The notes under the pieces were generated by a model, which worked only from the letters and a program-made list of their open reading frames with translations, made no database searches and was not told where the DNA came from. Shown here one piece after another: positions 35,878-45,381 of a stretch of DNA of 64,000 bases. Made by a program: the position numbers and the translations under genes. The DNA is from Roseiarcus sp963709185 (lineage in GTDB: Bacteria; Pseudomonadota; Alphaproteobacteria; Rhizobiales; Beijerinckiaceae), in contig CAVPVQ010000032.1 in NCBI GenBank assembly GCA_963709185.1, positions 133,042 to 197,041 on the forward strand, read 5' to 3'. The first letter of the stretch is position 1; each line of letters begins with the position of its first letter.

Positions 35878-37620
35878 CTATTCCTCGAACCGTTCGCTCG
35901 TCCCCGCCGGCCCGCGCGGCGCGATCGCCGGGTCGGGCGCCGATCGGGGCGCGCCGGAATCGCGGAAGCGATTGACGATGGGGTAGCGGCGGTCGCGGCC
36001 GAAATTCTTCGGCCCGACTTTGACTCCGGGCGCCGACTGGCGGCGCTTGTATTCGGCCAGATACAGCAACCGCTCGATCCTGCGCACGGTGTCGGGGTCG
36101 TGGCCTTGCGCGATGATGTCGGCGAGGCGCATTTCCTGTTCGACGAGGCCGTGCAGAATTGCGTCCAGCACCGGATAGGGCGGCAGCGAATCCTCGTCCT
36201 TCTGGTTGTCACGCAATTCGGCGCTCGGCGGCTTGACGAGGATATTCGTCGGAATCACCTCGCCCGGCGGCCCCAGGGCGCCAGCCGGCTTCCAGCGGTT
36301 GCGCAGCGACGCGAGGCGGAAGACCTCCATCTTGTAGAGGTCCTTGATCGGATTGAAGCCGCCGTTCATGTCGCCGTAGAGCGTGGCGTAGCCGACCGAC
36401 ATTTCCGATTTGTTACCGGTGGTGACCACCATCGATCCGAACTTGTTGGAGATCGACATCAGGATGAGGCCGCGCGCGCGGCTCTGGATATTTTCTTCCG
36501 TAATGTCCCGCGGGCGCCCCGCGAACAGGTCTTTCAGCGCGTGCTCGACCCCCTCGACCGGCTCAGCAATCGGCACGATGTCGTAACGCACGCCGAGCGC
36601 CTTCGCGCACGCCGCCGCGTCGGCGAGCAATTCCATCGAGGTGAAGCGATAGGGCAGCATCACGGCGTGGACGCGCGCCGCGCCGAGCGCGTCGACCGCC
36701 ATCGCCGCGCAAAGCGCCGAATCGACCCCGCCGGAAAGCCCCAATACGACGCCCGGAAAACGATTGTTCTCGACATAGTCGCGCAGGCCCAGCACACAGG
36801 CGGCGTAGTCGGCCTCATCGTCCTCTTCGATGACTTCGCGGCGGCCCTCGACGCAGCGCCAGCCGTCCGGGCTGCGCTCCCACACGGTGCGCGCCACGAC
36901 TTGCCGAAAGGCCGGCAATTGCACGGCCAGCGAGCGGTCGGCGTTGAGGGCGAACGAGGCGCCTTCGAACACCAGTTCGTCCTGGCCGCCGACCTGGTTG
37001 AGATAGATCAGCGGCAGGCCGCTCTCGACCACCCGCGCCACCGCGACATTCAGCCGCGTCGCCACCTTGCCGCGCTCGTAAGGCGAGGCGTTGGGGACCA
37101 GCAGGATTTCGCCGCCCGTCTCGGCGATGCATTCGACGGGGTCGGGGCCCCAGATATCCTCGCAGATCGGCACGCCAATGCGCACGCCGCGAAACGACAG
37201 CGGTCCCGGATCGGGACCCGGCGCGAACACGCGCTTTTCGTCGAACACGCCGTAGTTCGGCAGGTCGACCTTGAAGCGCACCGCCTCGATGCGCCCGCCC
37301 GCCAGCAGGGCGTAGGCGTTGTATAACGCACCGTCCTGCGCCCAGGGCAGGCCAACCAGCACCGCCGGGCCGCTATCGCCCGTCTCGCGCGCCAATGTCT
37401 CGCAGGCCGTCCGACACGCCTCCTGGAACGCCGGTTTCAGGACCAGGTCCTCGGGAGGGTAGCCGGACAGAAAAAGCTCCGGCGCCATCACGATGTCGGC
37501 TCCCAGCGTCGCGCTTTCGGCGCGCGCGGCGCGCAGCCGCGCGAGGTTGCCCTCGATGTCGCCGACGATCGCGGCAAGCTGCGCAAGGGCGATGACAAGG
37601 CGATCGGCGGGAGCGGACAT
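35878..37620 (-). CDS. nadE: Glutamine-dependent NAD+ synthetase
   Basis: This 580-aa enzyme makes NAD+ from deamido-NAD+ using ammonia released from glutamine. The N-terminal nitrilase domain supplies the Glu-Lys-Cys triad in APELFLSGYPPEDL, KVDLPNYGVFDEKR and VPICEDIWGPDPVE. The C-terminal ATP-pyrophosphatase domain has GLSGGVDSALCAAMAVDALG, then TTGNKSEMSVGYATLYGDMN and KDLYKMEVFRLA. The length is typical of the two-domain form. It is transcribed on its own between the toxin pair (convergent) and the GntR regulator, 69 bp from the latter's stop. Confidence 0.94.
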   Translation of the reverse strand: MSAPADRLVIALAQLAAIVGDIEGNLARLRAARAESATLGADIVMAPELFLSGYPPEDLVLKPAFQEACRTACETLARETGDSGPAVLVGLPWAQDGALYNAYALLAGGRIEAVRFKVDLPNYGVFDEKRVFAPGPDPGPLSFRGVRIGVPICEDIWGPDPVECIAETGGEILLVPNASPYERGKVATRLNVAVARVVESGLPLIYLNQVGGQDELVFEGASFALNADRSLAVQLPAFRQVVARTVWERSPDGWRCVEGRREVIEEDDEADYAACVLGLRDYVENNRFPGVVLGLSGGVDSALCAAMAVDALGAARVHAVMLPYRFTSMELLADAAACAKALGVRYDIVPIAEPVEGVEHALKDLFAGRPRDITEENIQSRARGLILMSISNKFGSMVVTTGNKSEMSVGYATLYGDMNGGFNPIKDLYKMEVFRLASLRNRWKPAGALGPPGEVIPTNILVKPPSAELRDNQKDEDSLPPYPVLDAILHGLVEQEMRLADIIAQGHDPDTVRRIERLLYLAEYKRRQSAPGVKVGPKNFGRDRRYPIVNRFRDSGAPRSAPDPAIAPRGPAGTSERFEE

Positions 37621-37689
37621 GGTGCAAGCGTTTAGCGCGACGGCGGACGGCGGGCAATCGGGCGGCCGATGCGGCGGCGAATTGCGACG

Positions 37690-38394
37690 CTATCGCAGGA
37701 TGTCGGCCAGGCTTCTCGGAGTCCGGTCGCCAAGCGTCAGGTCGAGGCCGGAAAGCAGATCGACCAGATGGCTGGTCATCAATGTCGCGGCCTTGTCGGC
37801 TTGATGGCCGACGATCGCGTCAAGCAGCGCATGATGGGCGTGGCGTTCGCAAATCGTGTCGTGGCGGTCCCAATAAAGCGAAATGATCAGCGAAGATCGC
37901 GACACCAGTTCGGTAATGAACTCGCACAGAATTGAATGCTGGGCGATTTCCGCGATCGTGACGTGGAAGCGCGCCGACAGCATGATGGCGTCGCTGTCGC
38001 GGCCTTCGTCGATCGCCCTGCGCTCCTCGAGAAGGTGAAGCCGCAGGCGACTCTCATCGGCTGGCGTCGCCCGTTCGGCGGCCAGCGCCGCCGCCCGCGG
38101 CTCGATCAAGGCGCGCGCTTCGAACACCTCGCGCGCCTCGTTCTTCGAGGGCTGAGCGACGAAGGCTCCCCGATTCGGCTCGAGTCTCGCAAGGCGGTCG
38201 TGGGCGAGCGCCTGCAGCGCGGTGCGAATCACCGTGCGGCTGACCGAATAGATCGTCGCCAGTTCGTCCTCCGGCAGCTTGGTGCCGGGCGCCAATTGGT
38301 GGGAAAGAACAGCGCGCTTCAAGCTTTCATAGACGGTCGACCAGCGCAGGCTAGGCTTCCTTTGGCCCCGATTTCCGTCCTTCAAAGTGAGCAT
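37690..38394 (-). CDS. GntR-family (FCD/FadR-type) transcriptional regulator
   Basis: This is a 234-aa repressor-type protein. The N-terminal winged helix contains TVYESLKRAVLSHQLAPGTK, LPEDELATIYSVSRTVIRTA and LARLEPNRGAFVA. The C-terminal FCD domain follows (AREVFEARALIEPRAAALAA), with histidine and aspartate residues (SARFHVTIAEIA, CERHAHHALLDAI) that bind a metal in this class. It is the last gene of the ABC-transporter operon, and GntR-like operators sit at the operon promoter, so negative autoregulation is likely. ATG 38394 has GGAGAG about 9 bases upstream. The inducer is probably an amino-acid or hydantoin-like compound. Confidence 0.85.
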   Translation of the reverse strand: MLTLKDGNRGQRKPSLRWSTVYESLKRAVLSHQLAPGTKLPEDELATIYSVSRTVIRTALQALAHDRLARLEPNRGAFVAQPSKNEAREVFEARALIEPRAAALAAERATPADESRLRLHLLEERRAIDEGRDSDAIMLSARFHVTIAEIAQHSILCEFITELVSRSSLIISLYWDRHDTICERHAHHALLDAIVGHQADKAATLMTSHLVDLLSGLDLTLGDRTPRSLADILR

Positions 38395-38495
38395 GACGCT
38401 AGTCTCTCCATAGCGCCGGGCAAGGCCGCCGCGGCGCGAAGTCGCGCGCATGCGCCATTTGCCGGACGCCAGTCAAGCCGCGTCGCCAACGAAAG

Positions 38496-39263
38496 TCATC
38501 GAATCGCGCCCTTGACGGGTGAACGATCGGCCTCGCTGACCGGCGAAAATGGCGCGAACAACCCGGAAAACTGTTTGCTTCGCGGCGCGGCATAGGCGCC
38601 CGCCTTTGACGTCCTGAGGCACAGACTGACCAGACCCTCGGCCAGTTTGATCGCACAAGCGACGCCGTCGAGCACCGGGACGCCGTGTTCGAGCGACAGG
38701 GCGGACGCCAGGTCCGCCATGCCCGCGCATCCCAACACGATTGCCTCGGCGTGATCCTCCGCCACCGCGAGCGCGATCTCTCGCGAAACGCGTCGGCGCG
38801 CGTCCGATCGAGGGTCCTCCAGCTCCAGCACCGCGACGTCGGATGCGCGCACCTTCACGCAGCGGCTGAACAACCCGTATTTGATGAGATTGTGCTCGAT
38901 GGCCGGAACCGACCGCGACAACGTCGTGACGACGCCGAACTTGCCCGCGATCAGGCAAGCGGTATGGAACGCCGCTTCGCCGATGCCAATCACCGGAGCC
39001 GCGGTCAGACAACGCGCGGCGTCGAGGCCGGTATCGTCGAAACAGGCGATGACATGCGCGTCGACGTCCTTGGACTTCTTCATCTCGGCCAGCAGGCCGG
39101 GCACCGAAAACACCTCGTCGAAATATCCCTCGATGCTCGGCGGACCGAAGTCCGGATTGACCGCGATGATCTCCGTGCCGGCGGAAGCCGCCGCTATGGC
39201 CGCCGCGCCAATCTTGCGGGTCATTGACGCGGTCGTATTCGGGTTGACCACATGAATTCGCAT
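38496..39263 (-). CDS. Asp/Glu/hydantoin racemase family protein
   Basis: This is a 255-aa cofactor-independent racemase-fold enzyme. MRIHVVNPNTTASMTRKIG is the family opening. The two catalytic cysteines lie in VIACFDDTGLDAARCL and IVLGCAGMADLA. These proteins racemise hydantoins (HyuE) or related amide compounds, and some act as isomerases. Its place between LivF and a GntR regulator suggests it acts on the compound imported by the transporter. ATG 39263 is used rather than the TTG one codon earlier. Confidence 0.82.
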   Translation of the reverse strand: MRIHVVNPNTTASMTRKIGAAAIAAASAGTEIIAVNPDFGPPSIEGYFDEVFSVPGLLAEMKKSKDVDAHVIACFDDTGLDAARCLTAAPVIGIGEAAFHTACLIAGKFGVVTTLSRSVPAIEHNLIKYGLFSRCVKVRASDVAVLELEDPRSDARRRVSREIALAVAEDHAEAIVLGCAGMADLASALSLEHGVPVLDGVACAIKLAEGLVSLCLRTSKAGAYAAPRSKQFSGLFAPFSPVSEADRSPVKGAIR

Positions 39264-39281
39264 CAATCGGTTCGCCTGTCT

Positions 39282-40004
39282 CTAAAGTTCGCCGCCGAGA
39301 TAGAGCGCCTTGATTCGCTCATCGTTCAGAAGCTCGGCGGAGTTTCCGGACAGGGCGACCGAGCCGGTCGACAAAGCATAAGCCCTCTGGGAAATCCTCA
39401 GCGCCATCCGCGAATTCTGTTCGACGAGCAGAACGCTGACCTTTTCGTCCCGGTTGATCGCGACGATCGATCGCGCAATGTCCTGCACCAGTTTCGGCGC
39501 GATGCCCAGCGACGGTTCGTCGAGCAAAAGAAGCGTCGGCTTGCTCATCAGCGCGCGCCCGATCACCAGCATCTGCTGCTCGCCGCCGCTCATCGTGCCC
39601 GCCGCCTGAGAATAGCGTTCGCGGAGGCGCGGAAAGCGGCCCATGATCATGTCGAGAGTCGAGACGACGCCGGCCTTGTCGTTGCGGGTGAACGCCCCCA
39701 TCAGCAAGTTGTCCTTGACTGACATGTAGGGAAACACGCGTCGGCCTTCCGGCACCATGGCGATGCCCATTTTCACCATCTGGTCCGGGCTCAGCCCGTC
39801 GATGCGACGCCCCTGGAAATGTATTTCCCCCTTCCGGATCTTCCTCAATCCGGTTATCGCGCGAAGGATCGACGACTTGCCCGCGCCATTGGCGCCGATC
39901 AATGCGACGGTCTCGCCCTCGTCGGCATGCAGCGAAACGCCCTTCAGCGCGTAGACGTGATCGTAGTAGAGCTCGACATCCGAGAAGCTGAGGAACTGGC
40001 TCAT
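39282..40004 (-). CDS. livF: Branched-chain amino-acid type ABC transporter ATPase, LivF
   Basis: This is a 240-aa nucleotide-binding subunit of a HAAT-family importer. It has Walker A GANGAGKSSILRAI, signature MSGGEQQMLVIGRALM, Walker B PTLLLLDEPSLGIAPKL, and the LivF-specific VEQNSRMALRISQRAY loop. It is intact and follows livG after 3 bp. With LivG it energises import across the inner membrane. The actual substrate class (amino acid, urea, amide) is not determined by this subunit. Confidence 0.92.
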   Translation of the reverse strand: MSQFLSFSDVELYYDHVYALKGVSLHADEGETVALIGANGAGKSSILRAITGLRKIRKGEIHFQGRRIDGLSPDQMVKMGIAMVPEGRRVFPYMSVKDNLLMGAFTRNDKAGVVSTLDMIMGRFPRLRERYSQAAGTMSGGEQQMLVIGRALMSKPTLLLLDEPSLGIAPKLVQDIARSIVAINRDEKVSVLLVEQNSRMALRISQRAYALSTGSVALSGNSAELLNDERIKALYLGGEL

Positions 40005-40007
40005 GGT

Positions 40008-40787
40008 CTACATTCCGATCAACTCGTCGACGCTGCCCAGGTAGGCCTCGATCACCTTGTCATTGTTCTGGATTTCTTCCGGCGTCCCCTCGGCGATCTT
40101 TTCGCCGAAATTCAGCACGACGATCCGATCGGAGATTTTCATCACCGCCGGCATATCGTGCTCGACGAGAAGAATCGTGACGCCGCGCTGGCGCACGCCG
40201 CGCACCATCTCGACGGTGCGTTGCGTCTCGTCGTGGTTCATGCCCGCGAAGGGCTCGTCAAGCAGCAGGATCGTCGGATTGGTCGCCAGGCCGATCGCGA
40301 TCCCCAGCGCGCGCAAATATCCTTGCGGCAGGTTGCTCGCCCGCTCATCGGCGATCGCGGCCAATCCAAGGAAATTCACGATCTGCTCGGCGGAGCGCGC
40401 AAATTCGCTTTCGTCGTTCTGGGCCGTCGCGGACCCGAAGTAGAATCCCGCGAGACTCGCCTTGGAGCGCAGGTGATGCGCGATGATCACGTTGTCGCGC
40501 ACGCTCATGCCCTTGAAGATCGTGGTCTCCTGGAACGTCCGCACGACTCCCCTGCGCGCGGCGATGTGCGGCGCAAGGCCGGAGATGCGCTCCCCCTTGA
40601 ACTTCACTTCGCCGCTCGTCGGCTGCAAAAAGCTCGCGATGAGCTTGAACAGCGTCGACTTTCCCGCGCCGTTCGGACCGATCACCGACAATATTTCTCC
40701 CTCTTGCACGGAGAAGGAAACGCGGTTGACCGCGACCAGTCCGCCGAACCGCTTGGTGAGATCGGAAACCTGCAGGAGCTCGCCCAT
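40008..40787 (-). CDS. livG: Branched-chain amino-acid type ABC transporter ATPase, LivG
   Basis: This is the 259-aa partner ATPase. Walker A is GPNGAGKSTLFKLI. Walker B is TILLLDEPFAGMNHDETQRT, and the switch histidine is in LLVEHDMPAVMKIS. The ABC signature reads NLPQGYLRALGIA, a departure from LSGGQ that occurs in some LivG subfamilies. It starts 1 bp after the livM stop. The reading frame is intact, unlike the two permease genes upstream. Confidence 0.92.
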   Translation of the reverse strand: MGELLQVSDLTKRFGGLVAVNRVSFSVQEGEILSVIGPNGAGKSTLFKLIASFLQPTSGEVKFKGERISGLAPHIAARRGVVRTFQETTIFKGMSVRDNVIIAHHLRSKASLAGFYFGSATAQNDESEFARSAEQIVNFLGLAAIADERASNLPQGYLRALGIAIGLATNPTILLLDEPFAGMNHDETQRTVEMVRGVRQRGVTILLVEHDMPAVMKISDRIVVLNFGEKIAEGTPEEIQNNDKVIEAYLGSVDELIGM

Positions 40788-40788
40788 G

Positions 40789-41767
40789 TCAGGAACTCCG
40801 CTTCCACAGGTCAGGGCGCAGACTGAGGATGCCGTTCGGCAACGCCAGCATCAAGGCGATCAGAATCGTCGAAAAAATCAGCAATTGATATTCGCCGGTC
40901 TTGAACAGGAAATCCCAGCCGAAATACAGAACGAAGGTCCCGATCATCGGCCCGAACACGTAGCCGAGGCCGCCAAGGAAGCAGTTCAACATGAAGTTCA
41001 CGGAATCGTTGACCGAAAAGCTCGAGGGATAGATCGATTGGGAGATCGCGATGAACATCGCGCCGCCAATGCCGCCGAGAAACGAGGAGATCGCGTAGGC
41101 GATGACGCGCAGGTTGGCGACGTTGACGCCGATCGACGACGCAAGCTCCTCGTTCTGCTGGAGCGACAGGCACAACTGGCCGAGTCGCGAGTGAACGAGG
41201 CGATAGAGGCCGGCGAAGCACAGAACCATCAGCGCCGCCGGACAGGAAGTAGAACGCCAGCCGGGAATTGGCGAGCGTCGAAAAGTCGGGAACCAGGGTC
41301 AGGCCGGCGATTTCGATCGGCCCCGGCAATGGGATGTTCGATATGCCCTTGGCGCCGTTGGTGATCGGCAGCGCGAGCGCGCTCAGCCGCGCCACCTCGG
41401 TCAGGACCAGAGTGACCATCGCGAAATAGACGCCGCGCAGCCGCAGGATCGGCCAGCCGATCAGCACGCTCACGGCGGCGCAAAACAGTCCGGCGACCGG
41501 CAGGCTGAGCCAGAACGAAAAGCCGCATTTCACGACCAGGATCGCGCCGACATAGCCGCCGATCAGCGCATAGGCGCCCTGGCCGATATTGATCCGGCCG
41601 ATGAAGAAGGTGATCCATACGCCCGCGCTGGCGATGCTGAGCAGCGCGACCGAAGTCAGCGTGTAGTAGAGATCAGAGCGCCCGGTTGCCGAAATCAGCC
41701 AGGGAACGACGACGAAGACGACGAAGATGAACGCCGCCACGCCGGCTATTCTTGTTGCGCCAGACAT
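40789..41767 (-). pseudogene. livM: ABC transporter permease LivM, frameshifted
   Basis: This is the second permease subunit, about 326 aa when joined. The first part begins MSGATRIAGVAAF and contains LLSIASAGVWITFFIGRINI, GQGAYALIGGYVGAIL and PILRLRGVYFAMVTLVLTEV. After NSRLAFYFLSGGA the frame shifts near 41236. It resumes with MVLCFAGLYRLVHSRLGQLC, SSIGVNVANLRVIAYAISSF and GGIGGAMFIAISQSIYP to the end. The transmembrane pattern is continuous across the break, so one indel explains the damage. GGGGGTGA precedes the start. Confidence 0.8.
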
Positions 41768-41773
41768 CGCCTG

Positions 41774-42641
41774 TCACCCCCAAGGCTTGCCCATCAATCC
41801 GTTCGGACGAATGCTCAGAAAGACCATCAGCGCGACGAAGATCACGAGATAGGTGATGTCGCCGTAGCTGTGCAGGACCGACAGGCCGACCGACTCCAGC
41901 ATGCCGAGAATGAAGCCGCCGGCGATCGCGCCGCCGACCACCCCGGCGCCGCCGATCATCACCATCATGAAGGCCTTGATCGAGATCGGGCCGCCGATGC
42001 CTGAATTCACCCCGGTGATCGCCACCAGCAAGCCGCCGACGAGACCGGCCAGCATCGCGCCCATCGCAAAGCCGATCATCGAATAGCGATCGACCTGCAC
42101 GCCCATGAGCTGCGCGGCGACGCGATCCTGCGCCAGCGCGCGCATCGCCCGCCCGGGCTTGGTGTATTGCATGAAAAACATGAAGGCGGCGATGAAGAGA
42201 ATGGCGAGCACGCCGACCAGAATCTTGTCGTAGGGCATGATCAGCCAGTCGGTGTTCAGAACCCCGTTGACGATCTTCGGCACGCCGCGCTGCTTCTCGC
42301 CGAACAGCAACAGGATCACCGCGTCGAGAAAGAACGCGGTGCCGGCCGCCAGCAGCATCGTGCTCTCGTCGCGAAGGCTCCGGCGTATAACCGTGCGAAA
42401 CAGGAACCGCTCGAACAGCGCGCCGACGATCGCCACCGTGACGCCCGGACGCGACGAGCGCGACGACGAACGGCAGTTTCAACTGGCCGTAGACCGTATA
42501 GGTGACGAAGCCGCCCAGCACGTACATCTGCCCGTGCGCGAAATTGAGGACGTTCATCAGCGCGAAAATCAACGTCAGACCGAGCGCGATCAGCGCGTAT
42601 TGCGCGCCGAGATACAGGCCGTTCACGATCACCTGTGTCAT
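41774..42641 (-). pseudogene. livH: ABC transporter permease LivH, frameshifted
   Basis: This is the first permease subunit of the importer. The N-terminal part, MTQVIVNGLYLGAQYALIAL with NFAHGQMYVLGGFVTYTVYG, is in one frame up to VVALVAS. The rest, starting near VTVAIVGALFERFLFRTVIR and including QDRVAAQLMGVQVDRYSMIG and GGAGVVGGAIAGGFILGMLE, is in another. The break lies near 42445-42460 in a CGTC/GGGCG-rich stretch. The joined length of about 289 aa is normal for LivH. Sequence error or recent mutation would look the same. Confidence 0.8.
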
Positions 42642-42716
42642 GATGAAGAATCCCGCCGACGGGAGAGTCCGGGCTTGAGCCGGACTCCCTCTGGAGACGC
42701 AGGGAACGCCGCCGGT

Positions 42717-43920
42717 TCAGTCGACGTCGGCGACGAACAGGGTCGCGAACTTGCCGTCGCGATATTCGTTGACGACCATCGGGACGCCGACCTGGCGCTT
42801 CTGGCCGAACGAGGTCATCCCGACATAGTGCAGATTGCTTTCGGCCTTGAGGAAGGGATTTGGCGCCGAGAAGCGTATCGATTGTCTTCTTGAACTCGTC
42901 GACGTTGTCGATCGCCTTCGGGTCGGCCTTCAGCGTGTCGATGATATATTCGAGCGCATAGACCTTGGTGTTCGACTCGTCGTTGTATTCGCCGAACATC
43001 TTGGTGTAGCGCGCGATGAATTCTTCCATGGTTTTCGAGCGGATTTCCGGCGTCGAGGCGCCGCCGACCGAGATGAAGCCGTTGGCGAGATCGCCCGCGC
43101 CTTCCTCGAGCACCTTGGCGTCCTGGGCGGTTTCGGTCGAAATCAACCCCTGGTAGCCGAGTTCGCGCGCCGAGCGGATCAGCAGCGGCGCATTGGCCGG
43201 GGCGACGCCGGAAAGCACCAGAAGATCGGGCTTCAGCTTGACGATCGGAGTCAGCACCGGCGTGAAGTCGCGGGTGTCGTTCTCATAGGTGTCCTTGTCA
43301 GCGACGACCTGGAGCCCGAGCGCCTTGGCGGCGGCCACGCCGCCGTCGCGCTGGCTGAGCGGATCGGATTCGTTCGCCGCGACGAACGCGACCGTCTTCA
43401 CGCCTTTCTTTTCCTTGAGGAACTTATAGATCGCCGGCCCGGACTGGTAGTTGGCGATCATCCCCAGGACGGCGTTGGACGCCGGCTTGACATAGAGTTC
43501 TTTCGGAAAGGCGTAGGGGAAATAGATGATCCCTTTCGACTCGGCGACCGGGCGCACCGCCGCCGCGCCGTCATCGACGTTCGGTCCGACGACGTAGTGG
43601 ATGCCCTCCTGCGCCATCTTCTCCATACCGGCGACGGCGCGCTTGGGGTCTTTCTGATCGTCGAACGTGACAATGGAGATGTCGTAGGTGTCGGCGCCGA
43701 TTTTCACGCCGCCGGTCTCGTTCAACCAGGCGGCGCGCGTCTGCATCGAGCGCACGTTCGAAGTGCCCCAAGCCGCGGCGGGACCGCTGGTCACGCCGAC
43801 AAAGCCGATCTTGAGTTCCTTGTTCGCGGCATAGGCCGCCGATGCTCCCGCCGCCATAACGGCGAGAACGGAAACCGCGCCCAGCGTCGCGGCGGCAAGT
43901 ATCGAACGCTTCGTGATCAT
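42717..43920 (-). pseudogene. ABC transporter substrate-binding protein, frameshifted near C-terminus
   Basis: This is a periplasmic binding protein of the Leu/Ile/Val-binding class. The signal peptide runs MITKRSILAAATLGAVSVLA to AAYAANKELK. The mature part has KIGFVGVTSGPAAAWGTSNV, HYVVGPNVDDGAAAVRPVAE and KLKPDLLVLSGVAPANAPLL. After about 350 residues (KKTIDT) the frame shifts near 42875. The true C-terminus continues as SAPNPFLKAESNLHYVGMTS to FVADVD. The coding span is 1204 bp, one more than a multiple of three, consistent with one indel. The start has GGAGGAG 6-10 bases upstream. It is the first gene of the liv-like operon. Confidence 0.82.
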
Positions 43921-43943
43921 CGCTTTCTCCTCCCGTGATGCGC

Positions 43944-44039
43944 CGGCCAGTTCGATCGTCCCTGGTCGCGACCGTTGGATAAAAAATGCAATGGAGAGCA
44001 TAGATTGTCAACAAAATTATTCCAGATTGTATGCAATCT
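43944..44039 (-). promoter_or_regulatory. Promoter with two GntR-type operators for the liv-like operon
   Basis: AGATTG-TATG-CAATCT (44024-44039) and TTGTCAACAA (44005-44014) are inverted repeats close to the GntR/FCD consensus TTGT-N2-ACAA. On the reverse strand the second one contains TTGACA, a perfect -35 hexamer. A T-rich -10 region lies 17-18 bases further on. Binding by the GntR encoded at the end of the operon would block the promoter. The arms are seen directly and the regulator assignment is inferred. Confidence 0.6.
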
Positions 44040-44049
44040 ATCCGTGTCG

Positions 44050-44603
44050 CGCCATCGGGCGTGGAGCCGTCGTTGGCGGCGAAGCAGCGGCGCCTTGCCT
44101 GTGACTTTGTTAGGGAGGCGCGGGTTGCTCGAACGCGCGGGCGTATCCGTTGGGGTCGCGATCGTGCGCTCAAGCGCATACGAAGCAGGCTTGTGCGCGG
44201 CGCATTCAGTTCGGGATCATGAGAGCCGCGAAGGCGCCGAAACCTGGCGCGACCACCGTCGCGGCGTTCAGCGACAGCCCAAGGATTCCGCAACGAAACA
44301 TCAAGCCTCGGCGCGCGCCAGGATGACGATGCCGGTCACGTCATTCTCCCGAAAGGATCGCGGCGAGGCCGTAGCCCGTCCGAATTCCATGGCGTGACCG
44401 GCGCCGGCGCGGCGGCGGCGAATCGTAACGGCGATCAGCGACGGCGCCCACGAGATATCCAGCGCAGCAAGGCGCCGATCGTCGGTGAAGCGCGCAAAGT
44501 CTTCCTTGACAGCGCGCCCGCGCCGCGCTCCCATTGCCCGGCGAGCAAGGTGCGGCGGGGGACGCGGCCACAGCGCGCGGCGCAGCTGTCGGGGGAGAGG
44601 CGC
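44050..44603. other. Intergenic region, no gene seen
   Basis: About 550 bp lie between the operon promoter and a membrane-protein gene. Reading frames run into it (for example the membrane-protein frame opens at 44394), but the composition is not protein-like and the good ribosome-binding site is at 44592-44600. No RNA gene is recognised. Confidence 0.45.
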
Positions 44604-45365
44604 ATGGCCATGAATACGGACGTTCCGATCGTCGAAACCGCCATCCAGGGGTGGCGGGACGCGATGGCGGCGCGCGAGAGAATGCCGATGCTGTTCTGGA
44701 TCGGCGGCGCCGTGGTGATTGGGCTCGGCATTCTGCATGTCATCCTCGGCTTCGTCGGCGGCGGTCTGATCCTTTCGCTTATTTTCGCCATCGCCCAAGC
44801 CGCTGCGTTGACGCCGGTGGCGATCAGCGTGCATCGATTCGTGCTGCTTGGCGAAGCGCACGATGGTTATGAGTTCGCCTTCGGCGACGCCCGGTTCCAG
44901 AAGTTCCTGATGTATTTCGTGGCTCTCGAAGTGCTGCGCGAATTGCCGCGCATCATCGCCTTCCCTTTCGCGTTCGTGGCGGGATTTCTGCACACTCTTG
45001 TGTTGCTCGTTCTCTCTGTCATCGCGGCGATCATCAGCGTGCGCTGCATGATTCTGTTCGCGGCGATCGCGGTCGACGCACCCGGAGCGGACTGGCGCAA
45101 CGCCATCGCTGACTCCAAGGGGCATTCGTGGCAAATTTTCCTCGCGCTGCTGTGCACGATCGCGCCGGCGGCGATTGTCATCGCGATCGTGGTTGCGATT
45201 CTTGCGTTCAGCGCGGTGACCGCCATGCTCGCGTTCGCGGTGATCGTCCCGGCTATCGCCATCGCTACGATTGCCGCCGCTGCGGCGGTCGTATCGCGTC
45301 TGTTCGCCGCCTATTCCAGTCAGCTCGGCCGGCCTGGCAACCTGTATTTGCGCGCCGCGGTCTGA
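44604..45365 (+). CDS. Hypothetical multi-spanning membrane protein
   Basis: This 253-aa protein has about six hydrophobic helices. Examples are MLFWIGGAVVIGLGILHVIL, GGGLILSLIFAIAQAAALTP, FVAGFLHTLVLLVLSVIAAI and IFLALLCTIAPAAIVIAIVV. Charged loops include RFVLLGEAHDGYEFAFGDAR and DAPGADWRNAIADSKG. This layout (YciC-like, with a WxNAxxxSKG loop) is found in a widespread unassigned membrane family. GGAGAGG lies a few bases before the start. It converges with der. No function is proposed. Confidence 0.7.
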   Translation: MAMNTDVPIVETAIQGWRDAMAARERMPMLFWIGGAVVIGLGILHVILGFVGGGLILSLIFAIAQAAALTPVAISVHRFVLLGEAHDGYEFAFGDARFQKFLMYFVALEVLRELPRIIAFPFAFVAGFLHTLVLLVLSVIAAIISVRCMILFAAIAVDAPGADWRNAIADSKGHSWQIFLALLCTIAPAAIVIAIVVAILAFSAVTAMLAFAVIVPAIAIATIAAAAAVVSRLFAAYSSQLGRPGNLYLRAAV

Positions 45366-45381
45366 GAGCCTCCGCCCGTTG

